64,000 nucleotides of DNA from CAWGMT01 sp963823675 (GCA_963823675.1 CAWGMT010000010.1:496001-560000), one strand, 5' to 3'; positions 47,870-58,618 are shown, counted from the first letter of the stretch. Notes: generated by a model not told the origin, from the sequence alone. Program-made: numbers and translations.

Positions 47870-47923
47870 CCCGCACGACCCGTGTGGCCGGTGCGCCGGA
47901 TTCACCAAAAGACAGTCTGGAAA

Positions 47924-49559
47924 TCATGTCGTCGAAGCTGGCGCAGACGACGAACTTCGTCGCACGCGTATGAAAAACGTCGAGCCCCGTCCCGGAGCGC
48001 TCTCAACCCAGATTCGGCCCCCGTGTGCCTGGACGATCTTGCCGCAGATCGATAATCCGACTCCCGTGCCTTCGTATTCGTCCTGAGAATGCAGCCTTCG
48101 AAAGAGCTGAAAAATCATCGAATGGAATTGCGGCTCGATGCCGATTCCGTTGTCCTTCACGTAAATCGTCACAGTCGAGCCAGCGGCCGCCGAATCAAGC
48201 TCGTCCGATCCGTTCCCAGCCGCCGCGATCACTCCCACTTCGACGTAGGGAGCCGAGCCCTGATTGTATTTTATACCATTACTGATCAAGTTGATCAACA
48301 GTTGACCGATTCGATCGCGGTCTCCCAAGATTTTAGGTAACGGCAGAGCCATCTGCAACTGGGCACTCCTGCTCCGCAGAAGTTCCCCCAGATCGGTCCG
48401 GATCACCGTGACGAGGTCTTCGAGGTCGACGACCTCGAACTCGCCAATGACCTTGCCGGCACGCGAGAGGTTGAGCATGCCGTGGATCATGGCGCGCATC
48501 CGGCGCGATGCATCGACCAGGTATCGGACAAACTCCTGGCCCTCCGGCTCGAGTCGGTCGCCATAGTCCTTAAGAAGAAAGTCGGAAAACGCGATCAAAG
48601 TGCGCAACGGTTCCTGGAGGTCGTGCGAGACGACATACACGAATTCGTCCAATTCCCGATTCTTCTGGGAGAGCTCATCATTGGCGATAGCTAGCCGTTC
48701 CTTGAGCTCTTCCAGCTCACGATTGATGCGGCGAAGCTGCTCGTTGACCCTGGTCAGCTCGCGCGTCCGCAGTCTCTGCTCGCGTTCGGCCTGGACCTTT
48801 TCGGTGACATCGGTCAAGTGACAGCGCAGGTGCGACACCTTCTGGTTGGACCCATAACGTGCACCGACGTTCAGCTCAATCGCCCGCATCTCGCCCTGAG
48901 CTGTCTGCAAGCGGACTACTAAACCCAACGCTTCACCTCGGTCCAGGGCCCGGTTGAATAGCTCTCTGGTACGAGGCTGGTCCTCGGGATGGATAACATC
49001 CAGGAACGACTTCCGCCGCAGCTCAGCCAGAGTCCAGCCCAGGAAGGACTGTTCCGCCTGACTTGACTCGATCCAGTGAAAACCCAGTGGTTCCAGGCGA
49101 TTGACCATGTCGAGCGTCGAGTAATCACCCGAGAGGGTCGCGTCGCCGCCATTGCGCGGCGCGGGCGGGGCATCGAAGAGTCCGCTCCGTGTGAGCGAAT
49201 CCCTTGACTGGGGGGACCCAAGTCCGCCAGCGAACCTGGTTTGATGCGTCCTCAAATTACGGATGATCTTGGATCGCTGGCGAGCAATCTGGGCGAGTAC
49301 CGTGATTTGGTCGAACGAGCGCCGCAAACTCGGAGCTGGGTGCTGTCAGCTCGCCGGTTTGGCGCTTGTCGTTCAGTGCCGAGAGCGAATCGGTCAAGTA
49401 CCGCAAGGGCGCTCGCCAGCGGGCACGCTCGGCCCAAGCACTGATTGTCACTGTTATCGCCGCAGCCGCCAGGCTGCCGATCGCGACCACGATTCCGTCA
49501 ATCCGGCGCAGCTTGCCCACCGCCAACGCGATCACCAAGAGCCAGGTCAAGCAGATCAC
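47924..49559 (-). CDS. Membrane PAS-domain histidine kinase, frameshift near the N-terminus
   Basis: About 544 residues after removing one base near 49316, where EFAAL should join FDQITVLAQIARQR. The N-terminus has two membrane helices (ICLTWLLVIALAVGK, IVVAIGSLAAAAITVTISAW), then a linker, a PAS domain (HWIESSQAEQSFLGWTLAEL to VSHLRCHLTDVTEK), a coiled coil, the HisKA box YVVSHDLQEPLRTLIAFSDF and the ATPase with DNGIGIE and GTGVGLSICGKIV. It resembles cyanobacterial and bacteriophytochrome-type kinases that pair with Rcp1-like regulators. The real start may be the ATG at 49641 if a second error in the CGCGCGCG run near 49580 is allowed. Confidence 0.82.
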
Positions 49560-49770
49560 GAGCGGCGCAGTCGCGCGCGCGGGCCCTCCGGTCTGTCTCC
49601 GGCGCGGGTCGAGGTCGCCAGAATGGGGTTCTCGCGCATTGGCCGTCCGTTGATGTTCGGTTTGCTTTTCCCAGGTTGCTACTGGTCAGGCGGAGCAGGT
49701 TTACAACCCGCGTTCTGATCCACCGTCATGACGAGACTTGGAGGCGATAGCGGTTCGAGGTGCAAAAGCA

Positions 49771-50899
49771 TCATCCTCGCCCGTGAGCAGCATCACGACC
49801 GGCGGGCGGCGCGGCGCTTCCGTTGTGCTCGGGAAGCCAGAGCGTGAATGTGGCCCCCGCCGCCGAATTGTTTCGCGCGGTCAGCCGACCGCCTTGCTCC
49901 TTGAGAATCTCAGACGCAAAGTAGAGCCCGAAGCCCGTCCCGTCCTCCCGCGTCGTGAAAAACGGCTCGAAGATTCGATCGATATAGGCTTCGGGAATCC
50001 CCGGACCGTCGTCCTCGACCTCGACTGTCACCCAGCGATTTTCCTGGTTTTGCGCTCGGCCCGATCGCACCGAGATCTTGCCCTGCCCCGTCGTGCTCAT
50101 GATCGCCTGCCGGGCGTTGTTGAGAAGATTGAGCAGAACCTGGATTAACCGGCCGCCATCGCCCAGGGCCTGCGGAGCCGCAGGATCGATTGCGGTCACA
50201 ACTTCGATCCTGCGCTCCGAAGGCGGAGTGCCCTTCACGAACAACGACGCCGCCTCGCTCACGAGCCACGACAGGTTCAACGGGTTGCACGTCCGAGGAA
50301 TTGTTGCGCACCGTCGCCATCAGATGGTCCAGCCTCAACTGGAGCAGGTGCGAATTGCGCAGGATCGCCTCGACCCACTCTGCGTTTTCGTCCTCGGCGG
50401 GAACGCTCAATCGCAGGAGCTCGGCGCAGCCCCGAATCACCGAGAGCGGGCCGCGAATCTCGTGGATGACTCCCGCCAGCAGCCGCCCCACTTGGACGAG
50501 CTGCTCATTCAGCATCGCCAGGCTTGACATCTGACGAAACTCAATCAATCGACGCACTCTCCCCAGCACGATCTCACTCGCCGAATCCTTGGCAACATCG
50601 TCATCGGCGCCGGCCTCGAGTCCGGCGAGCACGTCCGAATCGTCGTGCCGGACGGTCAACATCAAAACTGGAATGCCGGAGATCTCCTGCCCCGCTCGAA
50701 TGGCGCAACACACGTCCAGACCGTTCATATCGGGAAGATTGACGTCGAGGATCACGACGTGGGGACGGATCTCGCGCACTTTCGGCTCGGCCTCTCGTCC
50801 CCGAGCAACCTCGTAAACCGTGTGGCCAGCGCGGCTTAGAATCGTGCGCAGCAGGACACGATCGGCCGCGTTGTCGTCAACGATCAAGATGGTGCCCAT
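49771..50899 (-). CDS. Response regulator-histidine kinase hybrid, one frameshift
   Basis: About 375 residues after removing one extra C near 50285. Residues 1-125 are a receiver (ILIVDDNAADRVLLR, Asp52 in VILDVNLPDMNG). A short coiled coil leads to a HisKA segment LAGVIHEIRGPLSVIRGCAELL, with the phospho-accepting His, and an HATPase domain with LLNNARQAI (N-box), DDGPGIP and GTGFGLYFASEIL. The receiver at the front and kinase behind is the order of NtrB/AtoS-like output kinases switched by another kinase. Start at 50899 (MGTILIVDDN) is set by the receiver. Confidence 0.85.
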
Positions 50900-51054
50900 C
50901 GGGTTCCACTCCCCGGCCGCCAACCGAACGAACCGCCCCATTTGGCCCAGTGCCCGGCGAAGCGGGTCATCAACCATGGATTCGTGAGTGGCGGCGGCAT
51001 GCCCGTGGCCAACGACGATAACGGTGGGAGATTCGAATCCCGTCCGTCCACGTG

Positions 51055-51060
51055 TATAAT
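51055..51060 (+). promoter_or_regulatory. Candidate -10 element ahead of nadA
   Basis: A perfect TATAAT stands in an otherwise GC-rich region, 128 bases before the nadA start. At 17-base spacing the -35 position reads TTCGAA, a weak match to TTGACA. It is the best promoter candidate for nadA here. Confidence 0.35.
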
Positions 51061-51187
51061 ACGACGGGTAGCAAGCCTCGGGACAGATCTCGAGATTTGC
51101 TTTTTGTTGACTCGTTCCGCCGTAAGCCCTCGACTCAGTGTACGGCTGGAGCGGCATCTCGTTCATCGGCAAGAGCCAAGTGAAGCG

Positions 51188-52309
51188 ATGGCCCAAGCGA
51201 GCGTAACTCCCTGCCCGACCGACCTCTCTCCACTGACCTTCGAAGCCTACCGCGAGTTTCCCAGTTGCGAGCTCGAAGAGCGGGTCGGATTAATCAAGGA
51301 ACGACTGTCCGAGTCGCTCCTGATTCTGGGTCATCATTATCAGCAGGACGAAGTCATCAAGTTTGCCGATCTCCGGGGCGATAGTTTCAAGCTCAGTCAG
51401 CTTGCCGCTCAGAGCGAAACCTGTCGCTGGATCGTCTTTTGCGGCGTCCACTTCATGGCGGAGACGGCGGACGTTCTTGCTCGCGATGACGTCGAGGTCT
51501 ATCTTCCAGACATGGCCGCAGGCTGCAGCATGGCCGACATGGCGGATATTGCCGCCGTGGAGGCCGCCTGGGAGGACCTCGGCGAGATTATCGACACGGA
51601 AGACTTGATGCCGGTGACTTACGTCAATTCATCGGCGGACGTCAAGGCGTTTTGCGGCCGACGCGGCGGTGTCGTCTGCACCAGCTCGAACGCCCGTGCA
51701 GTACTGGAGTGGTCGCTCGGGCGCCGCCAACGCGTCTTCTTCTTTCCAGACCAGCACCTGGGGCGCAACACCGCCCGGCTGATGGGCATTCCGCTCGAGG
51801 CGATGTCCGTCTGGGACTGGCGGCTGCCACAAGGCGGAAACCGCCCCGAAGAGATCAGGTCCAGCCGCATCTTGCTCTGGAAGGGCCACTGCTCGGTCCA
51901 CCAGATGTTCAAGCCCGAGCACGTCGAGCAATTCCGCCGTCGCTTTCCCGAGGGACGCGTCCTGGTACATCCAGAATGCATGATGTCCGTGGTCGATCAA
52001 GCGGACCTCATCGGCTCGACTGAATTCATCATCAGGACCATCGCCGCAGCCGAAGCCGGATCGACCTGGGGGGTTGGAACCGAGCTGCATCTGGTCAACC
52101 GGCTGGCCCAGGCGCATCCTGACAAACGGGTTCTGTTTCTCTCACCCATGGTCTGCATGTGCGCAACCATGTTCAGGATCGACCTGCCACATTTGTCTTG
52201 GTGCCTCGATAACCTGGCGCGAGGCACGCCTGTCAATCGGATCCGCGTTCCCGAGGATACTGCACACTGGGCTCGACTCGCCCTGCGCCGTATGCTGGAA
52301 ATACGCTGA
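51188..52309 (+). CDS. nadA: Quinolinate synthase
   Basis: A 373-residue NadA, which condenses iminoaspartate with dihydroxyacetone phosphate to quinolinate in NAD synthesis, using a 4Fe-4S cluster. Family signatures are ILGHHYQQDEV, GDSFKLSQLA, FMAETADVL, GCSMADMA with the first cluster Cys (Cys113), WKGHCSVHQMF, HPECMMSVVD with a further Cys, and the C-terminal SPMVCMCATM Cys pair, one of which completes the cluster. I used the ATG at 51188; the frame is open upstream to 50942, but the upstream part is not protein-like and overlaps the promoter candidate. Confidence 0.93.
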   Translation: MAQASVTPCPTDLSPLTFEAYREFPSCELEERVGLIKERLSESLLILGHHYQQDEVIKFADLRGDSFKLSQLAAQSETCRWIVFCGVHFMAETADVLARDDVEVYLPDMAAGCSMADMADIAAVEAAWEDLGEIIDTEDLMPVTYVNSSADVKAFCGRRGGVVCTSSNARAVLEWSLGRRQRVFFFPDQHLGRNTARLMGIPLEAMSVWDWRLPQGGNRPEEIRSSRILLWKGHCSVHQMFKPEHVEQFRRRFPEGRVLVHPECMMSVVDQADLIGSTEFIIRTIAAAEAGSTWGVGTELHLVNRLAQAHPDKRVLFLSPMVCMCATMFRIDLPHLSWCLDNLARGTPVNRIRVPEDTAHWARLALRRMLEIR

Positions 52310-52372
52310 TTCAGTGAATCTCGTCGTAGCAAGGCCGTGTTAGTCCGACGCGATGGGAGCGAAGCTACAACC

Positions 52373-54622
52373 ATGTCCGTGATGCTAAAGTCGCCGCCAG
52401 CAACTTCACAGTCAGATATCGATCTGATTGTGCACGCCAATCATTGGGACCCATTCTCGATCCTGGGCCCTCACGAACTCCCGTCGGACAACGGCAAGTT
52501 GAAAACGTGGATCGTCCGAGTTTTTCTTCCCGAAGCGCACTCGGCCTGGTTGGTCGATCTGGCGCACGGCGAGCCGGGTGATTCTGTTCCGATGGAAAGG
52601 ATTCATCAGGACGGCTTCTTTGTCGCCGTCTTTGGGGATCGCCCCGAGCGATTCCCTTACCGAATTCGCGTCAAGAATCACGAAGGTCATACCTGGGAGT
52701 TCGTCGACCCCTACTGCTTCGGGCCCACGCTCACCGACTTCGACCTTCACCTCCTGGGCGAGGGCACACATTTCCGCAACTACGAGCGGCTCGGTGCCCA
52801 CATCGTGACGCACGGCGGAATTCGAGGTGTCAATTTCGCGGTCTGGGCGCCCACCGCCCAGCGCGTCAGCGTGGTCGGCGATTTCAACCACTGGGACGGC
52901 CGGCGGCATCCGATGGGCAATCGCGGGGCGACGGGAATCTGGGAGCTGTTCATTCCCGACCTGGTCCAAGGCGAGGTCTACAAGTTCGAGATCAAGAGCC
53001 GCCATGAGGGCTATCTCATTCAAAAAACCGATCCTTATGGATTCGCCGCCGAGATGCGACCCAGGACGGCATCGATCGTCTGGGACGTCACTCACTTCAC
53101 GTGGGGCGATGAGGACTGGATGGCCACACGGGCGGAGCGGCAGGCTCTCGACAAGCCGATCGCGGTGTACGAGGTCCACCTTGGCTCGTGGAAGCGAAAA
53201 ATCGAACACGGCGCCGGGTTCCTCAACTACCGCGAGCTTGCCGACCAGCTCGTCGCTCATCTCGATCACACCCACTTCACTCACATCGAGTTGCTTCCGA
53301 TCACGGAGCACCCCTTCGATGGAAGCTGGGGATACCAGCCGGTCGGCTACTTCGCGCCGACCTCACGCTATGGAACTCCCGATGATTTCGCCTACTTCGT
53401 CGACACCATGCACCGGCACGGCTACGGGGTGCTCCTCGACTGGGTGCCGGCCCACTTCCCGAACGACGCGCACGGACTGGGCTACTTCGATGGATCTCAC
53501 CTCTACGAGCATTCCGATCCGCGACTGGGGGAGCACCGCGACTGGGGCACGAAAATCTTCAACTACGGTCGGGCCGAGGTCCGCAACTTTTTGTTCGGCA
53601 ACGCCCTTTTCTGGCTCGATCGCTACCACGTCAACGGTTTGAGGGTTAACGCCGTCGCCTCGATGCTCTATCTCGACTATTCACGCCAGCCCGGCGAGTG
53701 GCTGCCCAATGTTTTCGGCGGCAACGAGAACCTGGAGGCGATCGACTTTCTCAAGCGGCTCAATGAGCTGTGCCACCGTGAACATCCCGGCGTCATGACC
53801 AGCGCCGAGGAATCGACAAGCTGGTCGGGCGTCTCGCGTCCGACCTATCTGGGCGGGTTGGGATTCAGTCTCAAGTGGAACATGGGGTGGATGAACGACA
53901 CGCTCCGCTACTTCTCCAAAGACCCGGTCTATCGCAAGTACGAGCATGGCTCGCTGACATTCAGCATGATTTACGCCTTCACCGAGAACTTCATTCTCCC
54001 GCTCTCGCACGACGAGGTGGTGCACGGCAAGGGCTCTTTGCTCGACAAGATGCCGGGCGACCTCTGGCAGAAAGTGGCCAATCTCAGACTGCTGTATGGG
54101 TACATGTACGGCCACCCCGGCAAGAAGCTCCTGTTCATGGGCTGCGAGTTCGCTCAATGGCGCGAATGGAACCACGACGAAAGCCTCGACTGGCACCTGC
54201 TGCAGTGGCGCGATCATCAGGGCGTCCTTCGGCTGGTCTGCGATCTGAACGCGTTTTACCGTGCGCAGCCGGCGCTCCACCAGGTCGACTTCGAGTGGCA
54301 GGGCTACGAGTGGCTCGAGTTACATGATTGGGAGAATAGCGTGATCGCGTTCATGCGACGGGCTCGGGACCCCGATGACGCGATCGTCGTTGTGTGCAAC
54401 TTCACGCCGGTCGTTCGCCACGGTTACAAGATCGGCGTGCCCTCGGGGGGCTACTACCGGGAGGTCCTCAACACCGATTCCGAAATCTACGGCGGGTCGA
54501 ACGTCGGTAACGAGGGTGGTGCCTGGGGAGTGCCATCGCCCCACGCCGGCCGTCCCTTTCACCTGTCGCTCCGCCTGCCCCCCCTTGGCGTCGTCTATCT
54601 GAAAGCGCCCTCGGGTTCTTGA
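52373..54622 (+). CDS. glgB: 1,4-alpha-glucan branching enzyme, nucleophile Asp replaced by Asn
   Basis: A 749-residue GH13 branching enzyme for glycogen. The N-terminal CBM48 modules, region I (DWVPAHFPNDAHGL), the acid/base region SAEESTSWSGVSRP (Glu479/480) and LSHDEVVHGK (Asp547) are normal. Region II, which should read like DGLRVDAVASM, is NGLRVNAVASM: the nucleophile position (Asp405 in E. coli) is Asn426, and the preceding conserved Asp is Asn421. A true change would abolish normal catalysis. Both codons are AAC for GAC, and this sequence contains other base-level errors, so the reading must be checked. Start at 52373 gives the usual N-terminus. Confidence 0.92.
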   Translation: MSVMLKSPPATSQSDIDLIVHANHWDPFSILGPHELPSDNGKLKTWIVRVFLPEAHSAWLVDLAHGEPGDSVPMERIHQDGFFVAVFGDRPERFPYRIRVKNHEGHTWEFVDPYCFGPTLTDFDLHLLGEGTHFRNYERLGAHIVTHGGIRGVNFAVWAPTAQRVSVVGDFNHWDGRRHPMGNRGATGIWELFIPDLVQGEVYKFEIKSRHEGYLIQKTDPYGFAAEMRPRTASIVWDVTHFTWGDEDWMATRAERQALDKPIAVYEVHLGSWKRKIEHGAGFLNYRELADQLVAHLDHTHFTHIELLPITEHPFDGSWGYQPVGYFAPTSRYGTPDDFAYFVDTMHRHGYGVLLDWVPAHFPNDAHGLGYFDGSHLYEHSDPRLGEHRDWGTKIFNYGRAEVRNFLFGNALFWLDRYHVNGLRVNAVASMLYLDYSRQPGEWLPNVFGGNENLEAIDFLKRLNELCHREHPGVMTSAEESTSWSGVSRPTYLGGLGFSLKWNMGWMNDTLRYFSKDPVYRKYEHGSLTFSMIYAFTENFILPLSHDEVVHGKGSLLDKMPGDLWQKVANLRLLYGYMYGHPGKKLLFMGCEFAQWREWNHDESLDWHLLQWRDHQGVLRLVCDLNAFYRAQPALHQVDFEWQGYEWLELHDWENSVIAFMRRARDPDDAIVVVCNFTPVVRHGYKIGVPSGGYYREVLNTDSEIYGGSNVGNEGGAWGVPSPHAGRPFHLSLRLPPLGVVYLKAPSGS

Positions 54623-54626
54623 CCCG

Positions 54627-56832
54627 TCAGTCGTCATCCTGGCTCTCGGGAAGAGTGACCGATCGCTCCGCGACATTTCGGGGACGGACGGCGGACGACG
54701 GCGGCGCGGCCGGCGCCGGCGTTTTCGGGGCCTGGGGAACCAGCTCGTCGATGGCAACGTTCCACGTGACATGGCCGATCGCCACAACGGCGGTCTTCTT
54801 GCGCGGATCGATCTTGACCACGCGCCCGGGACGATCGTACCCCAGCCGAGGGACGACGACCTTGTCGCCGGGCTCGAGGCGGGCTCGGGCGACGGCGATG
54901 GTATCGGTCCGCTCGGTGTCGCGTTGCAACTGCTCCAGCCGCTCGGTCAGCGCCTCCCTCGTGCGCTCCGCTTCCGCCTGAGCCAGAACTGCGGACTGGC
55001 GCGCCTCCTCGGCTTCCTTGCGAAGCTTCTGGGTCATTTCCCACTCGGGGACGCCGCCGCTCCGGCGGTCGAGAAGGTAGGACTCGGCACGGGCGATAAC
55101 GCGCTCGGAGAGGCACAGGTGGCGCGGCGATCTTGAGCGCATTCGATTCGCCGATGTCGCCGATCTTCAAGCGATACCTGGGTAAGAGCGTTCGCTCGTC
55201 GAACTCGACCGCCGCATTCTCTGCACCCGGATTGGAAAGGGCGTAGGTCTTGAGATCGCCGATGTGCGTCGTCACGATCGAGCGGCTGCCGATCGCGTCG
55301 AGCTCGTCGAGGATCGCCCGCCCGAGTGCGGCCCCGTCGGCCGGGTCTGTACCCGCGCCCAATTCGTCGAGCAGCACGAGCGAGCGCGCAGTCGCCTTGT
55401 TCAGGATCTCGGCGATTCGCCGCACGTGAGACGAAAAGGTCGAGAGCGACTGCTCCAGGCTCTGCTCGTCGCCGATATCGGCTAGCACGTCGTCGAAAAC
55501 CGGGAACTGGCAACCCTCAAGGGCGGGAACGTGCATGCCCGCCTGAGCCATCGCCGCGAGCAGACCGACTGTTTTGAGGGCCACCGTCTTGCCACCCGTA
55601 TTGGGACCGGTCACGACCAGAATGTGGAAGCGCACACCCAGGTTCACGTCGATCGGTACGACCGTTCTCGCCGCAGCGGCCAGTGATTCCTGCCGGAGGC
55701 CCTCCTCGCGGCCGCCCCCACCTTCGGCCGGTTCATTCCCGGCTGGTCCACTTTCCGCATTCCGCTCTGTCGCCCCTGTGCGATCGGCTGTTTCGCTGGT
55801 GGCACCCTCCTCTGGGGCAGGACTCGCTCTTTGGGGCTTGCCAACAGCGACGGCCACGTCGGCCACCGCCACTCTCACGAGCGCCGGATCGCCCCGAAAT
55901 AACGCCTCGAGCAGAGGATGTCTGGCTCCGCGGAGCACCAGTCTCCCCTGGTCATTGAGCTGAGGCGGCGTCATGCGGTAATCCACGCTGAGCCGGGCCT
56001 TGGCAAACACCAGATCCAGCTCGGCCATCGTTTCAAGCGTGGCAAGCAAGCTCTCCGAGACCAGGCCAACCTGCGCGCTGAGCCAGCGCAAGATTCTCCT
56101 GATCTCCTTGTGTTCGCGCGCGGAGAAATGACAACTGGGCGGAATGCTCGCCGATGGCCGTCGGCTCGACGTAGACCGTCTCGTTGCTCGCACTCGTCCG
56201 ATGGACCGATCCGGATATCTCACCCCGATGGTCCTTGGTCACCGGCAAGACATAATGGTGGCCGACCATCGTGAAATTTGGAAAACGGAGAATTCTACGC
56301 ACATCCGGCGACCGGAGCATCTGCCGCAGCGTCTCCTGGATTCGCGCCTCGACCTGGGCGATCTCTCGCCGCAAGGCAGAAAGCCGGCGACTCGCGGTAT
56401 CCAGCACCTTGCCGCGGGAATCGAGGCAACCCTCGATGGCCAGCGCGAGGCCGGAAAACTCTCCGATGCCAGGACGCAGGCCGCCAAGCCGAGGAAACTG
56501 GTCGTCGATCCGGGAAATCCACCGCTCGACGTTGCCGATTGCGCAGGGTCTCGACGGTTTCAGCCAGGTCCTCGGGCTCGAGTATCGCGCCCACCTCGGC
56601 TCGACGCACGTGATGGCGAATATCGTGCAACCCACCCAACGGGGGCCTCAAGCCCGACCCAGAGCGCCTCGACCATCTCGGATGTCAGCGCCAGGCGATG
56701 GTGGATCTCGCCCGGAACAATGCTGGGCTCGATACGAAGCGCCGCCATCCTGCCGAGCGAACAGGCCGCCCGCGCGGCGACCAAGGCGCGAATCTTGGCA
56801 AACTCCAGAATCTCCAGCGTGTGCGTGTCCAT
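54627..56832 (-). CDS. mutS2: MutS2-like ATPase, four frameshifts, no Smr domain
   Basis: Corrected length is about 735 residues; frames switch near 56655, 56545, 56125 and 55140. It begins MDTHTLEILEFAKIRALVAA, as MutS2 does, then shows the core helices, a clamp part (VLPVTKDHRGEISGSVHRTS), the MutS ATPase with Walker A VVTGPNTGGKTVALKT and LVLLDELGAGTDPADG, and the coiled-coil tail ERVIARAESYLLDRR. The C-terminal KOW-like segment (LEPGDKVVVPRLGYDRPGRVVKI) is present, but the Smr nuclease domain is not, the protein ending PESQDDD. MutS2 suppresses recombination and helps rescue collided ribosomes. An Ala/Gly/Pro/Glu-rich insert lies ahead of the ATPase. Confidence 0.87.
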
Positions 56833-57052
56833 GGTCCCTCACGACCGGCGAACCGCCCAGTGCGACCTGACCGAAGACCGGCGCCAGACCCCGTTCTTGA
56901 CCGACACGAAACCCGCGCTGGCGGTTCACACGGCTATGACTTCATTATCACCACGTCGAAGCCCGCCGGACCATGGTGTCGCAGGCATGGGACCCTCAGG
57001 ATCGACAACCGGCAGGTATGCGGCCCCGCGGGCAAGATGGTCCCAGTACCCC

Positions 57053-57814
57053 TCAGGAACGGGGACCGCGACTGGATTGAGGAGCAGAAGTCGAGATCGA
57101 GTAGCTCTTGTCGTCGCCGGTTGTCGCGCCCGGAAGGGTGGGCTGGAGCTCGCGGCGCCAGGCCGCCTGTTCGGTGCCGAAGTCCTTGCGGGTAATCTTG
57201 CGTAGGGAATTCAAGCACTCGAGTCGAATCGCAGGATCGTCGTGCTCCATTCCGTCGAGAAGAACCTGGATGATGCGGGGGTCCTGGGCTTTCAAGGAAC
57301 CCAGGCCTTCGATCGCGGCGATCCGGCAATCCTCAAGCGTGTTGACCGTCATGATTCTGGCGAGGATTGTGGCATCTTCGGGCTTGCCGACTTTGCCAAG
57401 AGCGCGGCACCCCTCCAGGCGGATGATCGCTTCAGAATCGTTCGCAGCCTTGATCGCAACCGGGCGGGCGCGACCGTCACCGAGGTTCCCCAGGCTGCGA
57501 ACGATGATAGCCCGGATGGCAACCGGCTCTCGACCTTCGGCGTACTTGGCGGAGAGCGTCTCGATCGCCTCGGCCAAATGCTTATCGTCGTCGTAGATCG
57601 ACGGCAGCCCGAGCTTGGCGTAGGCAATGTAGCGGATGTTGGGGTCGGAATTGGTGCGAACTTGCCGCAGGAAACTTGCCGAGGTCGTCCCGATGTAGGT
57701 GGAACAGCCCCCTATCGCCACGAAGACAACGATCGAGTGGAACAAGGCCAGCCCCGTGCGCCGTGGATTTCGAAATGAGGATCCATCCATGGCCGTCGAC
57801 ATTTCCTGCACCAA
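57053..57814 (-). CDS. HEAT-repeat lipoprotein
   Basis: A protein of up to 253 residues. After a short basic leader there is a signal sequence LALFHSIVVFVAIGGCS with a lipobox (IGGC), so it is probably lipid-anchored in the envelope. The mature part consists of HEAT-like repeats (AIRAIIVRSLGNLGDGRARPVAIKAANDSEAIIRLEGCRALGKVG and two more), a scaffold that binds other proteins. The start is unsure among Met codons at 57814, 57799 and 57790. It lies downstream of mutS2's divergent end with no operon partner. The specific partner is unknown. Confidence 0.75.
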   Translation of the reverse strand: MVQEMSTAMDGSSFRNPRRTGLALFHSIVVFVAIGGCSTYIGTTSASFLRQVRTNSDPNIRYIAYAKLGLPSIYDDDKHLAEAIETLSAKYAEGREPVAIRAIIVRSLGNLGDGRARPVAIKAANDSEAIIRLEGCRALGKVGKPEDATILARIMTVNTLEDCRIAAIEGLGSLKAQDPRIIQVLLDGMEHDDPAIRLECLNSLRKITRKDFGTEQAAWRRELQPTLPGATTGDDKSYSISTSAPQSSRGPRS

Positions 57815-58135
57815 AAGAGATAGGCTCGCTGCCGCTCCCGCGGCCAGTTCCTGCCCCGAAGGCAGCGCGGACGACGATGCGGCTCGCGCAGCGACGAATT
57901 GACCGGCGATCGCCTTACCGAAATGAGCCCGTGTGAAGAGCCGTCAGGGCGCGGCGGCATGTTAACCGGAACCGCGCCAGCCGCCAAGGCCAGCTCAATC
58001 GAGTGGGCCAATGCGGCGATATCGGGCCTCGGGCCGTCGCGCTCGGGTGCCGACCCCAACCGCTGTGAACGGGAACATAACGCTTGAACTACCTGCGATC
58101 GCCACCACCCAGGACAAGCACTGCCGTTTGCAACG
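57815..58135. other. Intergenic region without an assignable gene
   Basis: No gene I can support. On the minus strand a piece near 57910-58010 reads PDIAALAHSIELALAAGAVP followed by NMPPRPDGSSHGLISV, which looks coding but has no start or clear extent; it may be a decayed gene. Confidence 0.35.
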
Positions 58136-58618
58136 TCAAGACGTGGGTGGTGCCGACGCTGGTGCTGCCGGTGCCGACGCTGGTGCGGGTGCAGGTGCGG
58201 GTACCGCCGATACGGATTCGACGGCCGGGGCCGGGGCCGGTGCAGCAGCCGTGGGAATGTACTTCTCCCCAAGCTTGGTCACCATATAGCGGAACAACCC
58301 GCCCTCCTTCTTCCCCGTCTTGACCAGCCTCTTCGCTAGAAGCGAGGCCAGCGCCTTGGCCTCGGCCTTGTTGCCGAGGTAACCCGGGCTCGGGGTTTGC
58401 GAGACCGTCGAGAGAAGCTTCTGCTGGGCGTCGGTCAACTTGACCGGAGAAGCCTTCTTGACCACCTTCTTCGCCGCCGCGGCTTTGACCCTCGGCTTCA
58501 CTTTCGCGACCGAAGCTTTCTTGACAGCTTTCTTCGGGGCTGCTTTCTTGACCGCCGACTTGGGCTTGGTCTTTGGCGTGCTGCTCTTCTTGGATTTGGT
58601 ACCTTTCTTCACCGCCAT
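58136..58618 (-). CDS. Lysine/alanine-rich histone H1-like protein
   Basis: A 160-residue protein. Residues 1-60 are Lys/Ala/Pro-rich (KKGTKSKKSSTPK, then repeated VKKAAPKK and VKKASV units), like bacterial H1/Hc1-type DNA-binding tails. Residues ~62-120 (KLTDAQQKLLSTVSQTPSPG to FRYMVTKLGEKYI) look like a small helical, winged-helix-like domain. The tail is Ala/Pro-rich low complexity. The protein probably binds DNA or RNA and compacts the nucleoid, as inferred from composition. The start at 58618 (MAVKKGTK) has a GAGGT upstream; a longer frame to 58789 is not basic. Confidence 0.75.
   Translation of the reverse strand: MAVKKGTKSKKSSTPKTKPKSAVKKAAPKKAVKKASVAKVKPRVKAAAAKKVVKKASPVKLTDAQQKLLSTVSQTPSPGYLGNKAEAKALASLLAKRLVKTGKKEGGLFRYMVTKLGEKYIPTAAAPAPAPAVESVSAVPAPAPAPASAPAAPASAPPTS

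Noticed and set aside
51020..51050. tRNA-like T-arm (GATTCGAATCCC)
   Set aside because: The T-stem does not pair in the right register, and no anticodon or D-arm is found upstream.
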